Shown here: positions 43,011 to 55,000 of the stretch, piece by piece
How positions within the stretch are numbered: position 1 is the stretch's first letter
How the letters are laid out: every line of letters starts with the position of its first letter
Source: Agaricus subrufescens
Taxonomy: Eukaryota > Basidiomycota > Agaricomycetes > Agaricales > Agaricaceae
Direction of reading: 5' to 3'
Length of the DNA: 64,000 nt
Assembly: GCA_029945375.1 (NCBI GenBank)
Contig: CM057064.1
Coordinates: 1,054,001-1,118,000 of the forward strand
The notes under the pieces: model-generated
Database searches by the model: none
Seen by the model: the letters and a program-made list of their open reading frames with translations, nothing else
Told to the model about the DNA's origin: nothing
Position numbers and translations under genes: made by a program

Positions 43011-43728
43011 TTGTCCATGGTCAGTCTCCCCATTCCTGTTACAAGCCCTTTTTGGCACCCCGGGAATGCTGTACTACCACAAGCACATACATGCATGCCC
43101 ATTCAAGTCTCCGGCCTTGCTTGAGCATACCTCCACACAAGCAAAATCTCTCGCCAGGTATCTGAACTGCTGTGAGATAAGTATACATCTCAATGCCGTG
43201 GTCCCTTTTGTCTTCTTGAAGACACAGGAAAGCCAAATCTGACTCTTGCCTATCCCTCACATACACCTTGCATCGTATTCTTGTGAACGTTTTTCTAGGC
43301 ATTCGGAACAAAAATGCTCATTCGAAGTAGACCTATGTCTATGGAGCAATCCAGACTACAATCGTTTTGAATGTAGGCCTGTAATGAAAAATATTGTAGA
43401 AGTAGGCTAAATCTACTGGGGTCCAAAAGAAATTATTACGAGGAGAGATGCGAATCAAACCCAAAAAAAACCTTTCAGGAATAGCGCAAGCGCACGGCGC
43501 CACAATAGCTCAAAGATGTATATTTGGAATAATAGCAGATGCTTGATGATCTTCGTGTAAGACTGGATACTTGCACCATAGTCAGTAACAGAATATCACA
43601 AGATATTTCGGTACGTTCCTCTAGTATATCAGCTCCTTAGCTACTCGTGTGCACTTTCTCAATCCTACAATAATTATAATGAAATACAAATCCAAAAGAA
43701 TGACTACAACAAAAGGTATCATATCACA
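43011..43728. other. Intergenic region before M5
   Basis: No gene is supported. A 90-codon minus-strand frame (43039-43311) has no recognisable domain. Confidence 0.4.
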
Positions 43729-45041
43729 TCAAGATTTCGTCACGCTCTGGGATATAGTGATACTACCGGGGTACTTCTCACGCCGTGAAAGAGAGTTTTC
43801 CGCACTATGATCCGTCTGCATGGTCGCTAGTTCAATATCTCTTTCCACTTTAATCCCATTATTGGGGTTCGGATTGAAAGTGATCGATCCAAAAGTCGTA
43901 CTCCTAACAGTAGGGTCGGTTCCTGATCTTGACACCATCGTCCCCGCATCGAACTGAGAAAATTGTTGATCACGTCTCTTGGTGGAGCGAATGATAATGA
44001 CATTGAATGCAATGCCTGTCGTTATCAGGGTCTGGTATAACATTCATTTCAGCCCTGTAAACGTTTGCAGACCGTTTTTTGTTTTACTTACCATGTCAGA
44101 AGTGGGGTATAAAGCATTGCTTTTCGATATGGCCACGAAAAAGGTGATGAGAACCATGGTGGTGTAAGCGGCCCCAGACTCCGCTATAACTCGTATCACT
44201 TTTCTAAGATGACTTGGTTGACGCGCGTCCGATCCACTGCGAAGACTAAAGTGGCGTTCGCTGTCTCTTTCAACGCGCCATATACGCCAAATAAGAATGC
44301 CTATCATAGCCTGTCGGTAAAAACAAAGCCGTGCCGACGATCATTATGACGTACCTGAGGTAAGCGTATTCTGGAAGGCTGTGATTGCAAAAACGGCTAA
44401 TCCCCAGCTAAGAGCTGCACTGGCACTCAGAGCGGACGCTTTATCCGTAGTTGGATTTGCCTCCACTTCTACAAACATTATGCCCATAGCGATACCGATA
44501 ACCCATAGTACGATGGATGGTACCACAATTAGCCAGCGGCGTCCATAGACAACCCAACAACGATATATCTAGGAATTCAAAGGCAGTTCAATGTCTGACG
44601 TGTAAGATTTTATAAGAGTCGATCCTTACTAAGACGAAGTCACCGATGAACATGGAAAGGACTTGCGTGCAGGACTGTCAACTTGCAATGCAGTAGTGCG
44701 AATTGTACCGGGGTGGAATTACGCACCCGAGCAATGTTAATCCAATCCCCGAGGTTTAGGAACTCTACTTCTGCATCCTTGGACTGAACAAAGGCACGGA
44801 AATTGTGCAATAGACCGATAGATAAATCGAAGGTGAATATTACAAACAACGATGACGCCATCACCACCATCATCCAACGAATCTCGCTCGGGCGGAGCCA
44901 TCGCTCTTCATGCCCACTACCTGTGAACAAAAGAGAACGGGCACAGAAGCCACACGTAACGAGATACATCCCATAGAACAGAGTTTCGCAGAAGTTTCCT
45001 GCAAGCTGCGCTGCGGTAATTGGGAATGGCTCGGAGGACAT
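43729..45041 (-). CDS. Seven-helix membrane protein M5
   Basis: Intact member. Exons on the minus strand: 45041-44727, 44674-about 44630, 44568-44355, 44300-44092 and 44031-43729, giving 361 aa. Exon 4 is 209 nt as in M1 and M2, and the long tail (about 100 codons with SITFNPNPNNGIKVERDIEL and a KYPGSITISQSVTKS ending) resembles that of M1 (YPGTITVAQTVVKS). M5 therefore pairs with M1 although M2-M4 lie between them. Landmarks are MSSEPFPITAAQLAGNFCET, IYRCWVVYGRRW and ILIWRIWRVERDSERH. The upstream block has lost its TATA box (TCTAGAAAC in its place), so its control may differ. Function unknown. Confidence 0.8.
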
Positions 45042-46572
45042 GGTGGGGAATGGGTTAGGGCAATCGTAGAGGCAAAGTGCCGTTCCAAGTTTCTAGACTT
45101 GAGGACCATCAGGCCTGAAAACCACTTAGGTTAAATATGGCAGTGAGCTCCCCGGACAACGTGGTACGGAGGGACGAAGCCGACCTGCCATAAAGTGTTA
45201 TTGGACAGATATTTACAGTCATAGAAGCACCGTTGGGTGCGTGATGATCTGGACTGTTTAGATATTTATATGCGACCCTGTACGATGTCATGTTACTCCG
45301 CAGTGTCCGCACGGCACCCGAGTAACACCTGGAAAATATATATATATCAGTGATAAGTTGCGGTATCAACGGTGGTAATTCGGACACCTTAATCGCATAT
45401 ATGTTGAGATCAGGCAAGAGAATGACGTATCTATGGCCATTCCAGATTAAAGCCAGCAAAACAACGGCTGATGGTCGGCTTGAGCGAGTTCCTGGCTTGA
45501 TACACTTGTCAACGCCGCGATCAAAAGGATGGCCTTGCCATCGAATATCTACAATACGATCACACGGGACCACTCCGATAACAGATGATATCCTCAGGCC
45601 CGGGAGGACGACGACGGAAAGTGATTTTGGTAATTAAGGATCCCCCGTGCCTAGCGAGTTGTAGGGATGAGTAATCGGCTATGCCTGATTCGACCGATCG
45701 CTATCCCTCACGACTACCACCATCGTCTCAAATACCCGCTCTTGTTTTCCTCTACCCAACACTCTCACGGAGCGGCCTACACTCGAGATGGATCACAAAA
45801 TACAAGACAAGTCAATTCCCGAAGTCTCGAGTCATCGCAGGGACAAAACTCAATAGAAAATGACCACTCTTGGTCCCCAGACTCGTCTCCCCGACATACG
45901 ACAACAGCATCTGCCGCGTACTTTGGCAGATAGGGAAATGAGGATAGGATGGTCCTCTCCTCTTTGAGGAGGAGGACGAGGAAAATTTTCATTTCTATTC
46001 AGTTGGACATTGGGTATAAATTTTCCTTTCTTTTCTTTCGTCATCGGTGGCTTTTGACACTCGACCCACTATACTGAAGAGCTTGTATATAAAGGGGTTT
46101 ACTGCAACAGGTTATGCATCGAATAATCACCCGTTTTCCCCCCTCGCTGCTCAATTGATCCTCGTTTCTAGCTCGAATCTCTGAAAAGTCATCTCAAACC
46201 CTGCTTTTTGAACTCGTGTTTCTATCTCTCTATATCTCCTTGTCGTCTCGCTCCTGCTCCCCTTTGTCCTCGTCGTTTCTGTGCCTTTGTGACCTCGCTC
46301 CCGGTTCTGAAGCCTCGAGGTCGTTTCGCCAACCTCACATTGTTGAAGGACTCGTTATCTCTTCAGTTTCAGTGGCAGAGTGTGACAGAATACTCTGTCA
46401 TGTACATTCTGCGGTTACTCAGTGAACCAGCAGATTGCTTAATCTTCTCGTGGTCTACAATAATCACAATAAAATAATACAAATTCAAAGAGTAATAACA
46501 ACAAAATGTGATATACCATATCAAGATCTTACGATTCAGGCAATAGCAATAGCACCAGGATGAAAACCCCGA
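45042..46572. other. Intergenic region, M5 to M6
   Basis: 45245-45600 matches 48170-48525 upstream of M6: a collinear stretch beginning near TAGATATTTATATGCGA and including AAGGATGGCCTTGCCATC. This is therefore duplicated distal 5' sequence. 46370-46570 is M6 3' flank matching that of M4. No gene is seen. Confidence 0.55.
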
Positions 46573-47840
46573 TTATGAAGTAAGGCCTTTTTCAGTATCC
46601 ATCTCAACCGTCGCCAGTCTAGCATCTCGCTCGGGCCCTTGACTATCGTGATTCAGGACAGAACTGATTGATCCAGAAGTTGTGCTCTCAATCGACACGT
46701 TGAATTCTGGCATTGTCGCTCGTGAATCAAATTGTGTGAACTGTTGATCACGGCTTGCTGTAGCACGAATAATGATGACATTGAAGGCGATTCCTGTTGT
46801 CATCAGAGCCTGGCATCATAAGCACGTTCATTTTAGTCGCTTGAGCAATTCTAGTCCGAGCCATGGTGGAAGTCTTTACTCACTAAGGCAGAAACAGGGT
46901 ATACTGCATTGCTTTTCGACAGACCCACGAAGAATGTAATGGTCAACATAATGGTATAAGCGGTACCAGATTCCGCCATTACTCGAATTACTTTCCCGAG
47001 ACGACTGGGCTGACGCATTCCTGATTCACTGCAGCTAAGGTTATAGTGGCGCTCGTATTCTTTTTCAACACGCCATATGCGCCAAATTAGGATGCCTTAC
47101 ATAGCATACTTGTAAAAATATAACCGTGCTGATGACAATCGTGACACACCTGAGGTGAGCGTGGTCTGGACAGTAGTGATCGCGGAAAGAGCCAATCCCC
47201 AGCGAAGGGCTGCACTGCGACCGAGGACAGATGCCTTGTCTGTGCTTGGGTTCCCTTGGGCTTCTACGAACATGACGCCCATGGCGATACCAGCAACCCA
47301 GAGGACGATAGAGGGCATTACAATCAGCCAGCGACGTCCATATACGATCCAACAGCGATATACCTATGAGGTTAATAGTGTTTAACAGTCTTGGGAAGTT
47401 TTTGAGGAGACTTGAGATACCTACCAAGACAAAGTCACCAATAAACACAGATAGAACTACTGTGCTGGACTGTTTTAACACATTTCAATGATCCGGATCT
47501 TGTGGCAAAAAATTGATTTACGTACTCGTGCGATGTTAATCCAGTCTCCGAGATTTAGGAGCGCTTTCTCTGGGTTATCCGACTGAACAAAGGCGCGGAA
47601 ATTATGCAGCAGGCCGAGAGATAGATTGAATGTACAGATCACAAATAATAACAAGGAGATCACGACCATCATCCAGCGGATCTCGTTCATACGGAGCCAC
47701 CGTTCTTCGCGTCCACTACCCGTGAACAAGAGCGAGCGGGTGCAGAAGCCACATGTGACAAGATAAATCCCATAGAGCAGAGTTTCGCAGAAGTTGCTTG
47801 TAAGTTGCGCTGCAGTAATCGGAAACTGCTCTCCAGGCAT
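46573..47840 (-). CDS. Seven-helix membrane protein M6
   Basis: Intact member. Exons on the minus strand: 47840-47526, 47469-47425, 47363-47150, 47095-46884 and 46809-46573, giving 340 aa. It has the 212-nt exon 4 of the M3 subgroup. Landmarks are MPGEQFPITAAQLTSNFCET, SSTVVLSVFIGDFVL, VYRCWIVYGRRWLIV, MGVMFVEAQGNPSTDKAS, ILIWRIWRVEKEYERHYNLS and RVMAESGTAYTIMLTITFFV. The tail is short and ends EKGLTS. The 3' flank and tail closely match the M4 remnant, so M4 and M6 are probably the youngest pair. Function unknown. Confidence 0.8.
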
Positions 47841-47904
47841 GATGAGGGAGTAGGACACGTGGATTTGGGGGGACGGTATACCACAGCAGCAGAGATAAAT
47901 GAGG

Positions 47905-47937
47905 ACCGATTATAGGCCGGGTAGCCATCTGGCCAAG
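47905..47937 (-). promoter_or_regulatory. Conserved M-family promoter block (M6)
   Basis: The minus strand reads AGATGGCTACCCGGCCTATAA about 70 bp before the start codon. Confidence 0.6.
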
Positions 47938-49218
47938 TCAAACCTATTTCAAACCAACCGCATCAATCTATGGAGCCTGAGCGTCAGGTTGATTTTTATC
48001 GAGTTAAGGCATGACTTAGACTCTGGTGGTGTTTTACGGATTGATGACCGTAATGAGTCGCATCATAGGACTTCGCAGGGTTTTGATCTTGGTTGGCCCG
48101 CTCTCGCTTAACCAAAGATTCCAACCCTCCTCTCTGAGTCGTTTACTAACTCTCCTCTTGGCTACAAGAATGTCTAGATATTTATATGCGATCCTGTACC
48201 CACAAATGTCATGTTACTCCACATAGCACCCGAATAATACCTGAAAAAAATATATATCAGTGATGAGCTGCTGTATCAATGATTATCATTTGGACACGCA
48301 GGGAAGAGAACATATCTATGGCCATTCCAGGTTAAACCCAGCAAAAATACGGTTGATGGTCGGCTCGAACAAGCTCCTGGCCTTATACGCTTGTCAACGT
48401 CGCGATTGAAAGGATGGCCTTGCCATCTAATACCCACAATACAGTCGCACAGGACCGCTCCGATAACAGAAGATTTCGTCAGGCCCGGGATGTCGACAAC
48501 GGAAGATGATTTTTGTATAGATTGCGCATGCCAAGTGAGTACCAATCTGTTCTTTTGACCTGAGAAGGCAGTAGACCAACTCCGATTCGTCAACCGTGAT
48601 CTCCCCGTGAGACCATGCCGAGAAGCCGCAGCGGTTTCCAGGTCCCTCCCCGGAACAATCACTGAAGCTTAGTAAGTAGGTTGTTCTGGTGCCGCTTCAG
48701 GCCCGTGCTCGTTCTTCGGCTGCACACTGTGTTTGACGCCCATTCTTCGACCATCGAGTGATAACATCAGTGAGGAAATACCGCCTGCAAATAAAGGTGG
48801 TTTTCCAGTAGTAAAGGTTATCGATCAAATCAGGATCAAATCTAAGCTATCAAGTGCATGTTTCCATGTCGATCTGCGCCAATCAAACCCCATTTGCATT
48901 CCGGACACCCGCTGTCGTTCTGTGGAAGCCTTGCCCCTCCCGGACTCTTGATATCATTCCAATTGATGCAAGTTCAGACTTTCGTTTTGGGGACTGAACT
49001 TGTCCGACATCATACATCGATGACAAACAACCTATCAATTTCAAACTGCGAAAAGCCATTCAAAGTATTTAGCCTTCCCTTTTGCCGAGAACCATCCTGA
49101 TGCTGGACCAGGTCTCAATTTAAATCGTGTCTCGCATTGTTTGCGTAGGACCCCCTATGTTGTGGGAATTGATAAGCTCACTGTTCAATTCATAGGCCCC
49201 TGTGCTTGACCACCCATC
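47938..49218. other. Intergenic region, M6 to oxidoreductase A (divergent)
   Basis: 47950-48130 is shared M-family 5' flank. 48170-48525 is the second copy of the M5 upstream duplicate. The remainder is upstream sequence of the FMN-dependent gene, partly matching 53200-53332. No gene is seen. Confidence 0.5.
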
Positions 49219-50876
49219 ATGTCTAACCAGACTGGCGAGGCTAAGAAAGTTCCCAGCAAGTGGAGCTCTTACGCGACAGAAATATATCTGTCGAAGAAGC
49301 CTCCTCAACCACTAGGTACTGTTGACCATGAAGAAATTGAAAGGCAAGCAAAGGAGAAATTGAAGGATTATCCTGGTAAGTTTCTCTCCTGCTGAATGGT
49401 GAATTTGCGAGCTATATCCAAAATCATCTTGTTCAGAAAACTTCATGTATGGTGCCGGAAGTGCCGGTATGCACCATACTTTTCGCGCAAATCGTCGCGC
49501 CTACGAGAAATTCGGTATAATACCGCGCGTGCTTGTTGATTGCTCCGTACGCGATTTGACTGTAGGCTTTTGACTTCCAAATTACCAGTATTTTCTTCCT
49601 GAATATAGTGATGTAGGTCACCCTATTCGGAAAGACTTACTCCTCACCAGTCTTGATGAGCCCCATTGGCTGCCAAACGCTCTTCCATCCCGAAGGAGAA
49701 GAAGCATCAGCTAGAGCCGCGGGAAAGCTAGGTATACCTTTCGTTATGAGTTCAGCAAGCACCAGGTCCTTAGAAGAAGTTGCTGCTGCGAATGGTAGTG
49801 GGGAGCATTGGTATCAATTCTACTGGTACGGACCTCCCCCGGAAAAAGTCTTATTTTCCCTGAACTGAGAATCCCCAAGGCCCTCCTCTAAAGACTTCGC
49901 GGATTCGCTATTAAATCGTGCTAAAGCGGCAGGCTTCACTACTCTCGTCTGTACCGTTGACACAGTGACACTTGGTTGGCATTGCCATGATATCAGCGAG
50001 GCTTTCTTTCCCTATCGTCATGGTTTTGGGACTCAAATAGCATCGTCCGATCCTTACTTCATGGGCCGTTATGGCTTCGAGGCGATTCGGAAAACCAACA
50101 TAGAGTATCCGTATCAAGCGAAGGTTATAGATAAGAAAATTGACGAAGGTGACGAAGAAGCCAAGAAGCTTGCCTTCATTGGAATGGAATTCGCAGAGGA
50201 ATGTACAGGTAACTTCCAGACGTGGGAGGATTTCAGGGCGTTAAAGAAACAATGGGGTGGGCCGCTTATAATCAAGGGCATCCAACATGTTGCTGTATGT
50301 CTTTAAACGTCTCGCGTTCTCATGCTAAAGCATATCCACGCATGATCCAGGATGTAGAAAAGGTGATCGATTATGGCCTTGATGGAGTCGTGATATCTAC
50401 CCATGGCATGTGGTGTCGTATGTTATTAGCACTCTGATCGTGCTAACCATTTTTGATTTAGGTGGCCGCCAGGTTGACGGATCTGTTCCAGCCCTTCATG
50501 ACCTTGAACGTATAATGAAATCTCCCAAAGTAAGAGCTGCCCAACAATCCGGAAAGCTGACTGTGTTATATGATTCTGGACTTCGTACGGGCCCTGATAT
50601 TTTCAAAGCTCTTGCACTCGGTGCACAAGCTGTCCTTTGTGAGCTCTGATAATCCCTAATATTGATGTACCCTCTGATCTTACCCTTTCCGGTCTGTGTT
50701 TCGAAGTGGGTCGTCCTTGGTTATTTGGCATGATACTCGGCGGTGAAGCTGGAGTCGAGCAGGTTATCCGTCATACACTTGCCGACTTCGATATCACAAT
50801 GGGCAATGCGGGTTACGCTAGCATTAGTGATTTTCAAGGAAAAGGAGAGGAGGTTCTGATGAAACTCGACTTCTAA
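49219..50876 (+). CDS. FMN-dependent 2-hydroxy-acid oxidoreductase A
   Basis: Flavoenzyme of the lactate oxidase / glycolate oxidase family, which oxidises an alpha-hydroxy acid to the keto acid. Exons 49219-49375, 49437-49561, 49617-49825, 49880-50294, 50351-50405, 50462-50638 and 50707-50876 give 435 aa. Seen: an N-terminal ENFMYGAGSAGMHHTFRANR, RVLVDCSVRDL, the FMN-strand SSPVLMSPIGCQTLFHPEGE, SSASTRSLEEVAAA, WYQFYW, VCTVDTV, GGPLIIKGI, the active-site His-Gly-Gly-Arg, YDSGLRTGPDIFKALALGAQ (FMN phosphate site) and RPWLFGMILGGEAGVEQV. The fifth intron is GC-AG (ATG|GCATGT), splitting the Gly codon right after the catalytic His. A 54-nt intron at 49826 explains an apparent stop. The substrate is unknown. 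It is paralogous to oxidoreductase B 2.5 kb downstream. Confidence 0.87.
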
Positions 50877-51959
50877 ATGAAATGGGGATAGGGATAAGAT
50901 GATTGATCATTGATTGCTGCGGGGATGATCAGGTGATGACTATACCACATTCTCATCAGGAACTATGATAGATGGACCCAAACCCATGGAATCTCAGATA
51001 AACCTATCCTATCGGACAATCTATGAAAAGCTCTAATTCCCTAATATCATCTACCTTGCGCAATTCTTCTGTGTCATGAACTTTATTTCAAGAAAACCTC
51101 CCTGTTGCACTTTGAACGATATATCAGCGGCAGCGTCGGCAGGATCAATCAATCGGGTGTTCCGGCAGCTTCAATGACACTTTTTCAATAACGTTTGGAT
51201 GTAATGTAACTGATCCAATTGGCAGTGCGGAACAATAACCTTCAACCGTCGGGGTGTATGGGTCAGTGTACCTTGTCAGGAAGGTCCCGCCAGGGGTTTC
51301 TTTGATAGAAACTCCTGTCAGTTACAGTAGTCAGATGTGCCTCAAGTCCAACGCCGGTAGGGCCTTGATGCTAGTGTCGCCTGAAAAAGGGCATGGTAGG
51401 CCGTCAAACCAACTGCCATCTGCTCTTTTAAATTTTCTGGTCAGCTGATGGTGGCCAAATGGGGATTCTCTCACTCGGAAGTATCATACCGATTCATACG
51501 TTGCCAGTAATGACATGCGAACCAGTGCTAACAGGTGAAATTTTTACGGGAGGCAAAAAAAGACTGCGAAGACCGGATTTGAACATCGAAATTAGGATTT
51601 TCGTGCCTTCCCGGGCCCGTTTGTTGCTTCTCAGGGTTGACATGAACGCATGCATGGCGTGTCATGTGTAATGTCCCTTTTAACGACAGGAAGTACAGTA
51701 CCTGACATTAGGTACGATTGCTGATAGCATTAGCCTTTTTCTCCCCTCAGTCATTCGTGCTGAGGTCTGTTCTTTTTCTAAAACCAACATCGTTATCGCC
51801 ACCAGGGGTGTTGTCACTCTGTCTGTTCGTTGTTCCTGAACTCAAACTCCAAACCCAAATGAGATCAGAACGCATCACCATAAAAAAATTTTAATGATAC
51901 GTCGTAACATGGCTAGGCACGTCGGTTGACGCAATTTACCATTCTAGTGACTCAACATT
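50877..51959. other. Intergenic region after oxidoreductase A
   Basis: No gene is seen. Parts match the region after oxidoreductase B, for example the CAGTCATTCGTGCTG stretch at about 51748 and 55867, so it belongs to the duplicated block. Confidence 0.5.
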
Positions 51960-52345
51960 GAAGGACGTATGAATTCTGAAGGACATAAGGCTCTTGCGTT
52001 GTATACTCTACAATCAACGTCCTATTTTCTCGATTGTTACAAGAATGCTTCCTTGTTGTATTTACTGAGTTTTGATTTGGGACAGCCTAACTCACAATCG
52101 TCATGCAACGCTCGATTTTTCACTGAGGTTTCTAACACATGAACTTTGACTTCCAGTACCGGTAGGGACAAATGGTAAGTGGAGTTCAGTGGTCATAGAG
52201 CTGATGGTGAAGTTGATTGTTAGCCGGTCGGCTTCAATAGAGATGACCTGGTGCATCACGCTGACCGTAGGTCCCTGACCTATAGTAAAAAAAGGTAGGC
52301 CTCGTAGGTAGTGCAATATGACGAGTAATTTGTAACATCGAGATC
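51960..52345 (-). pseudogene. V-ATPase subunit d fossil
   Basis: Minus-strand relic of the vma6 gene. It keeps VSVMHQVISIEADRLTINFT, matching [20 protein letters not shown] of the working copy (56141-57442), and further on YNKEAFL followed by a stop in place of Gln. The region between is scrambled and the first four exons are not recognisable. Its place after oxidoreductase A mirrors the working gene's place after oxidoreductase B. Confidence 0.82.
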
Positions 52346-53332
52346 CCAGGTCGGTAGTAAAGGACATACACAATGCGGACCGCGATTCATCCTTGTTTTT
52401 TATGAGTATATCAGCCTGATGTCAGTTATCATCAAGATAAGATAAACAAGATAATTACATCCTTTGTGAAAGGAAAGGGAAAGAAGAGACGAAGAAAAGT
52501 TAAAAATGGCCTACCGACTACTCTCTGACTTCTTTTTAGCACGAGAGCAACTTTCTACGGAGGCAGGCGAGGATGATTCACAGAAGGCCAAGAAGACTTG
52601 TGTTGCACTTGCAAAATGTGTCAGGAGAAGTTGATGGGGTTTTAGGGGAAAAATACTTGCCTTATTCTAAGTGAGGTAACAGTGCAACAAGTATGGTTCA
52701 GGCACAGTGTTCACGGAAGATAAAGTTTAAAGTTTCTGAGGTATACATGGTCTGTCGGGTATCTCGGATGTGTTATAACAACATAGTTATGGAGAGAGAA
52801 AATGTATAGCTAGGAGCGTAACTAATAATCAGAATGAATCGAATGAAAAGGCGAAACTACCGAAGTCAAAAGAATGGAAAGGTACTAGTGAGATATGACA
52901 AAAATAGTAGATCACTCCAAAAACGGAGATGCCAAGTTTAACTTGTCGGAGCATTAAACCTACGGGATGTCATGCATCATTGCCGCGCAACTTTTAACCT
53001 TTGTGAGCCTTGGGGCCAAGCAAATGACGACCTTTGTTCACGTACGAATGAAGGGATCCCTGATTTACTTTTCAATTCTCTTACTCTCAACAGGCGCTTA
53101 GTCGGGCCTCTTACATAAATGTGATAAAAAATGAAAACGCACCGGAATTGTACTGCCCAAAACCTATAGTCATTGATGTTTGTAATTTACTTTTTTACAA
53201 TGTAGAAGCCAGGGATAAACCACCCGAGGGTGTATAATCCAAGCATTGAACCTGTCTAACGAATTCGAAGTATAAGAAGTCTCATGGTAATTTGCCGATC
53301 CCTCCCAGAAACGTTTTGCTCCACTATTCATT
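52346..53332. other. Intergenic region before oxidoreductase B
   Basis: No gene is seen. 53200-53332 matches the sequence just upstream of oxidoreductase A. Any vma6 5' exons that once lay here are not recognisable. Confidence 0.45.
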
Positions 53333-55000
53333 ATGCCTAACCACGTCAATGGGATGAAGCAAGCCCCCAGCAAATGGAGCACATACTCGACAGAGATATA
53401 CATGTCGAGAAAGCCTCCCCAACCATTAGGTATTGTTGACCCCGAAGAAATTGAAAGGCGAGCAAAGGAGAAAATGAAGGATCATCCTGGTAAGTTTTCT
53501 GGATAGGAAAGCACGCGCTGTACAACTGACTGATACTTCTGTTTAGAAAATTTTATGTATGCTGGTGGAAATGCTGGTATGCACCAAACTTTTCGTGCAA
53601 ACCGCCGCGCCTACGAGAAATTCGGTATAATATCTCGCGTGCTCGTTGGTGCTACTGTGCGCGACCTGAGCGTAAGCGTCGACTACCAAAATTTCAGCAT
53701 TTTCTTGACTCATGATGTACTGGTGTAGGTCACCCTATTCGGAAAAACCTACTCCTCACCAATCTTGATGAGCCCCATCGGTAGTCAAATGCTTTTCCAC
53801 CCCGAAGGAGAAGAGGCGTCGGCTAGAGCTGCGGGGAAACTGGGTATCCCCTTTACCTATAGCACAGCAAGCACCAGATCCCTAGAAGAGGTTGCCGCCG
53901 CGAATGGTAATGGAGAGCGTTGGTATCAATTCTACTGGTGCGGACCGCTCCAGACAATTGCTCTGAATTACTTTGATTGAAATGTTTTCAAGGCCGTCAT
54001 CCGAAGACTTCGCGAACTCGCTATTGGATCGTGCTAAAGCGGCGGGCTATACTACCATAGTCTGTACTGTTGACACAGTGGCAATTCAAGGTTGGCATAC
54101 TCACGATCTCAGCAAAGCCTTCTTCCCTTTCGGTCATGGTTTCGGCGCCCAGGTAGCGTCTTCCGACCCTGTTTTTATGGCTCGCCATGGCTTCGAGGCG
54201 ATCACGAAAACTAGCATCGAGTGGCCATATCGACAAGAGGTCGTAGACAAGAAAATTGCAGAAGGTGACGAAGAAGCCAAGAAAATGGCACTGATTGGAA
54301 TGGAATTCGCAAAGGAATGTACGGGCAGCTCCCAGACATGGGAGGATTTTAGAGTTTTGAAGAAACGATGGGGTGGGCCAATAATCCTGAAGGGTCTTCA
54401 ACATGTCGCAGTATGTCTTTAGACGCCTGCGAGTTCTCATGCTAAACTGTATTTGTGCTTGATCTAGGATGTCGAGAAAGCAATTGATTATGGGATCGAT
54501 GGAGTCGTAGTATCCACTCATGGCATGTGGCGTCATATCCTCTGTCTCCCGATTCGCTCTAATTACCTCGATGTCCTATTTTTAGGCGGGCGTCAGCTTG
54601 ACGGATCTGTTCCAGCCTTGTATGCGCTCGAGCGTATAATGAAATCTCCCAAAGTTCGTGCAGCTCAACAATCCGGGAAGCTGACAATTTTGTATGACTC
54701 TGGAATCCGTACGGGTCCGGATATCTTCAAAGCTCTTGCGCTGGGTGCACAAGCTGTCCTTTGTGAGGTCTTATTACCGAAAATTTTGTGTATCCTGCTG
54801 ACGTCTCTACTTCCAATGCGCGCATCTAAGTGGCTCGTCCCTGGTTGTATGGCCTGATACTCGCCGGCGAAGCGGGTGTCGAGCAGGTTATTCGCCATAC
54901 TCTTGCTGACCTTGATACCACCATGGCTAATGCGGGTTATCCTAATATTGCCGACTTCCAAGGAAAGGGAGAGGAAGTCCTGATGAAACTTGACTTCTAG
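53333..55000 (+). CDS. FMN-dependent 2-hydroxy-acid oxidoreductase B
   Basis: Paralogue of oxidoreductase A with the same seven-exon plan: 53333-53489, 53547-53671, 53729-53937, 53993-54410, 54468-54522, 54586-54762 and 54831-55000, giving 436 aa. All exon lengths equal those of A except exon 4 (one extra codon, VAIQGW against VTLGW). Family marks are present: SSPILMSPIGSQMLFHPEGE, VCTVDTVAIQGWH, GGPIILKGLQHVA, His-Gly-Gly-Arg, YDSGIRTGPDIFKALALGAQ and RPWLYGLILAGEAGVEQV. The GC-AG intron after the catalytic His is conserved (ATG|GCATGT), so it predates the duplication. Both copies look functional. Differences such as VDCSV/VGATV and VMSSAS/TYSTAS near the flavin may alter substrate choice, but that is inference. 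Confidence 0.87.

Noticed and set aside
49826..49879. Stop codon breaking oxidoreductase A (and 53938-53992 in B)
   Set aside because: Removing a GT-AG intron in both copies gives the expected FYWPSS-DFA join, in frame.
51565..51625. tRNA-like T-arm (CGGATTTGAAC) on the minus strand
   Set aside because: The arms do not pair into a cloverleaf, and the matching part of the duplicated block (about 55390-55440) does not keep it.
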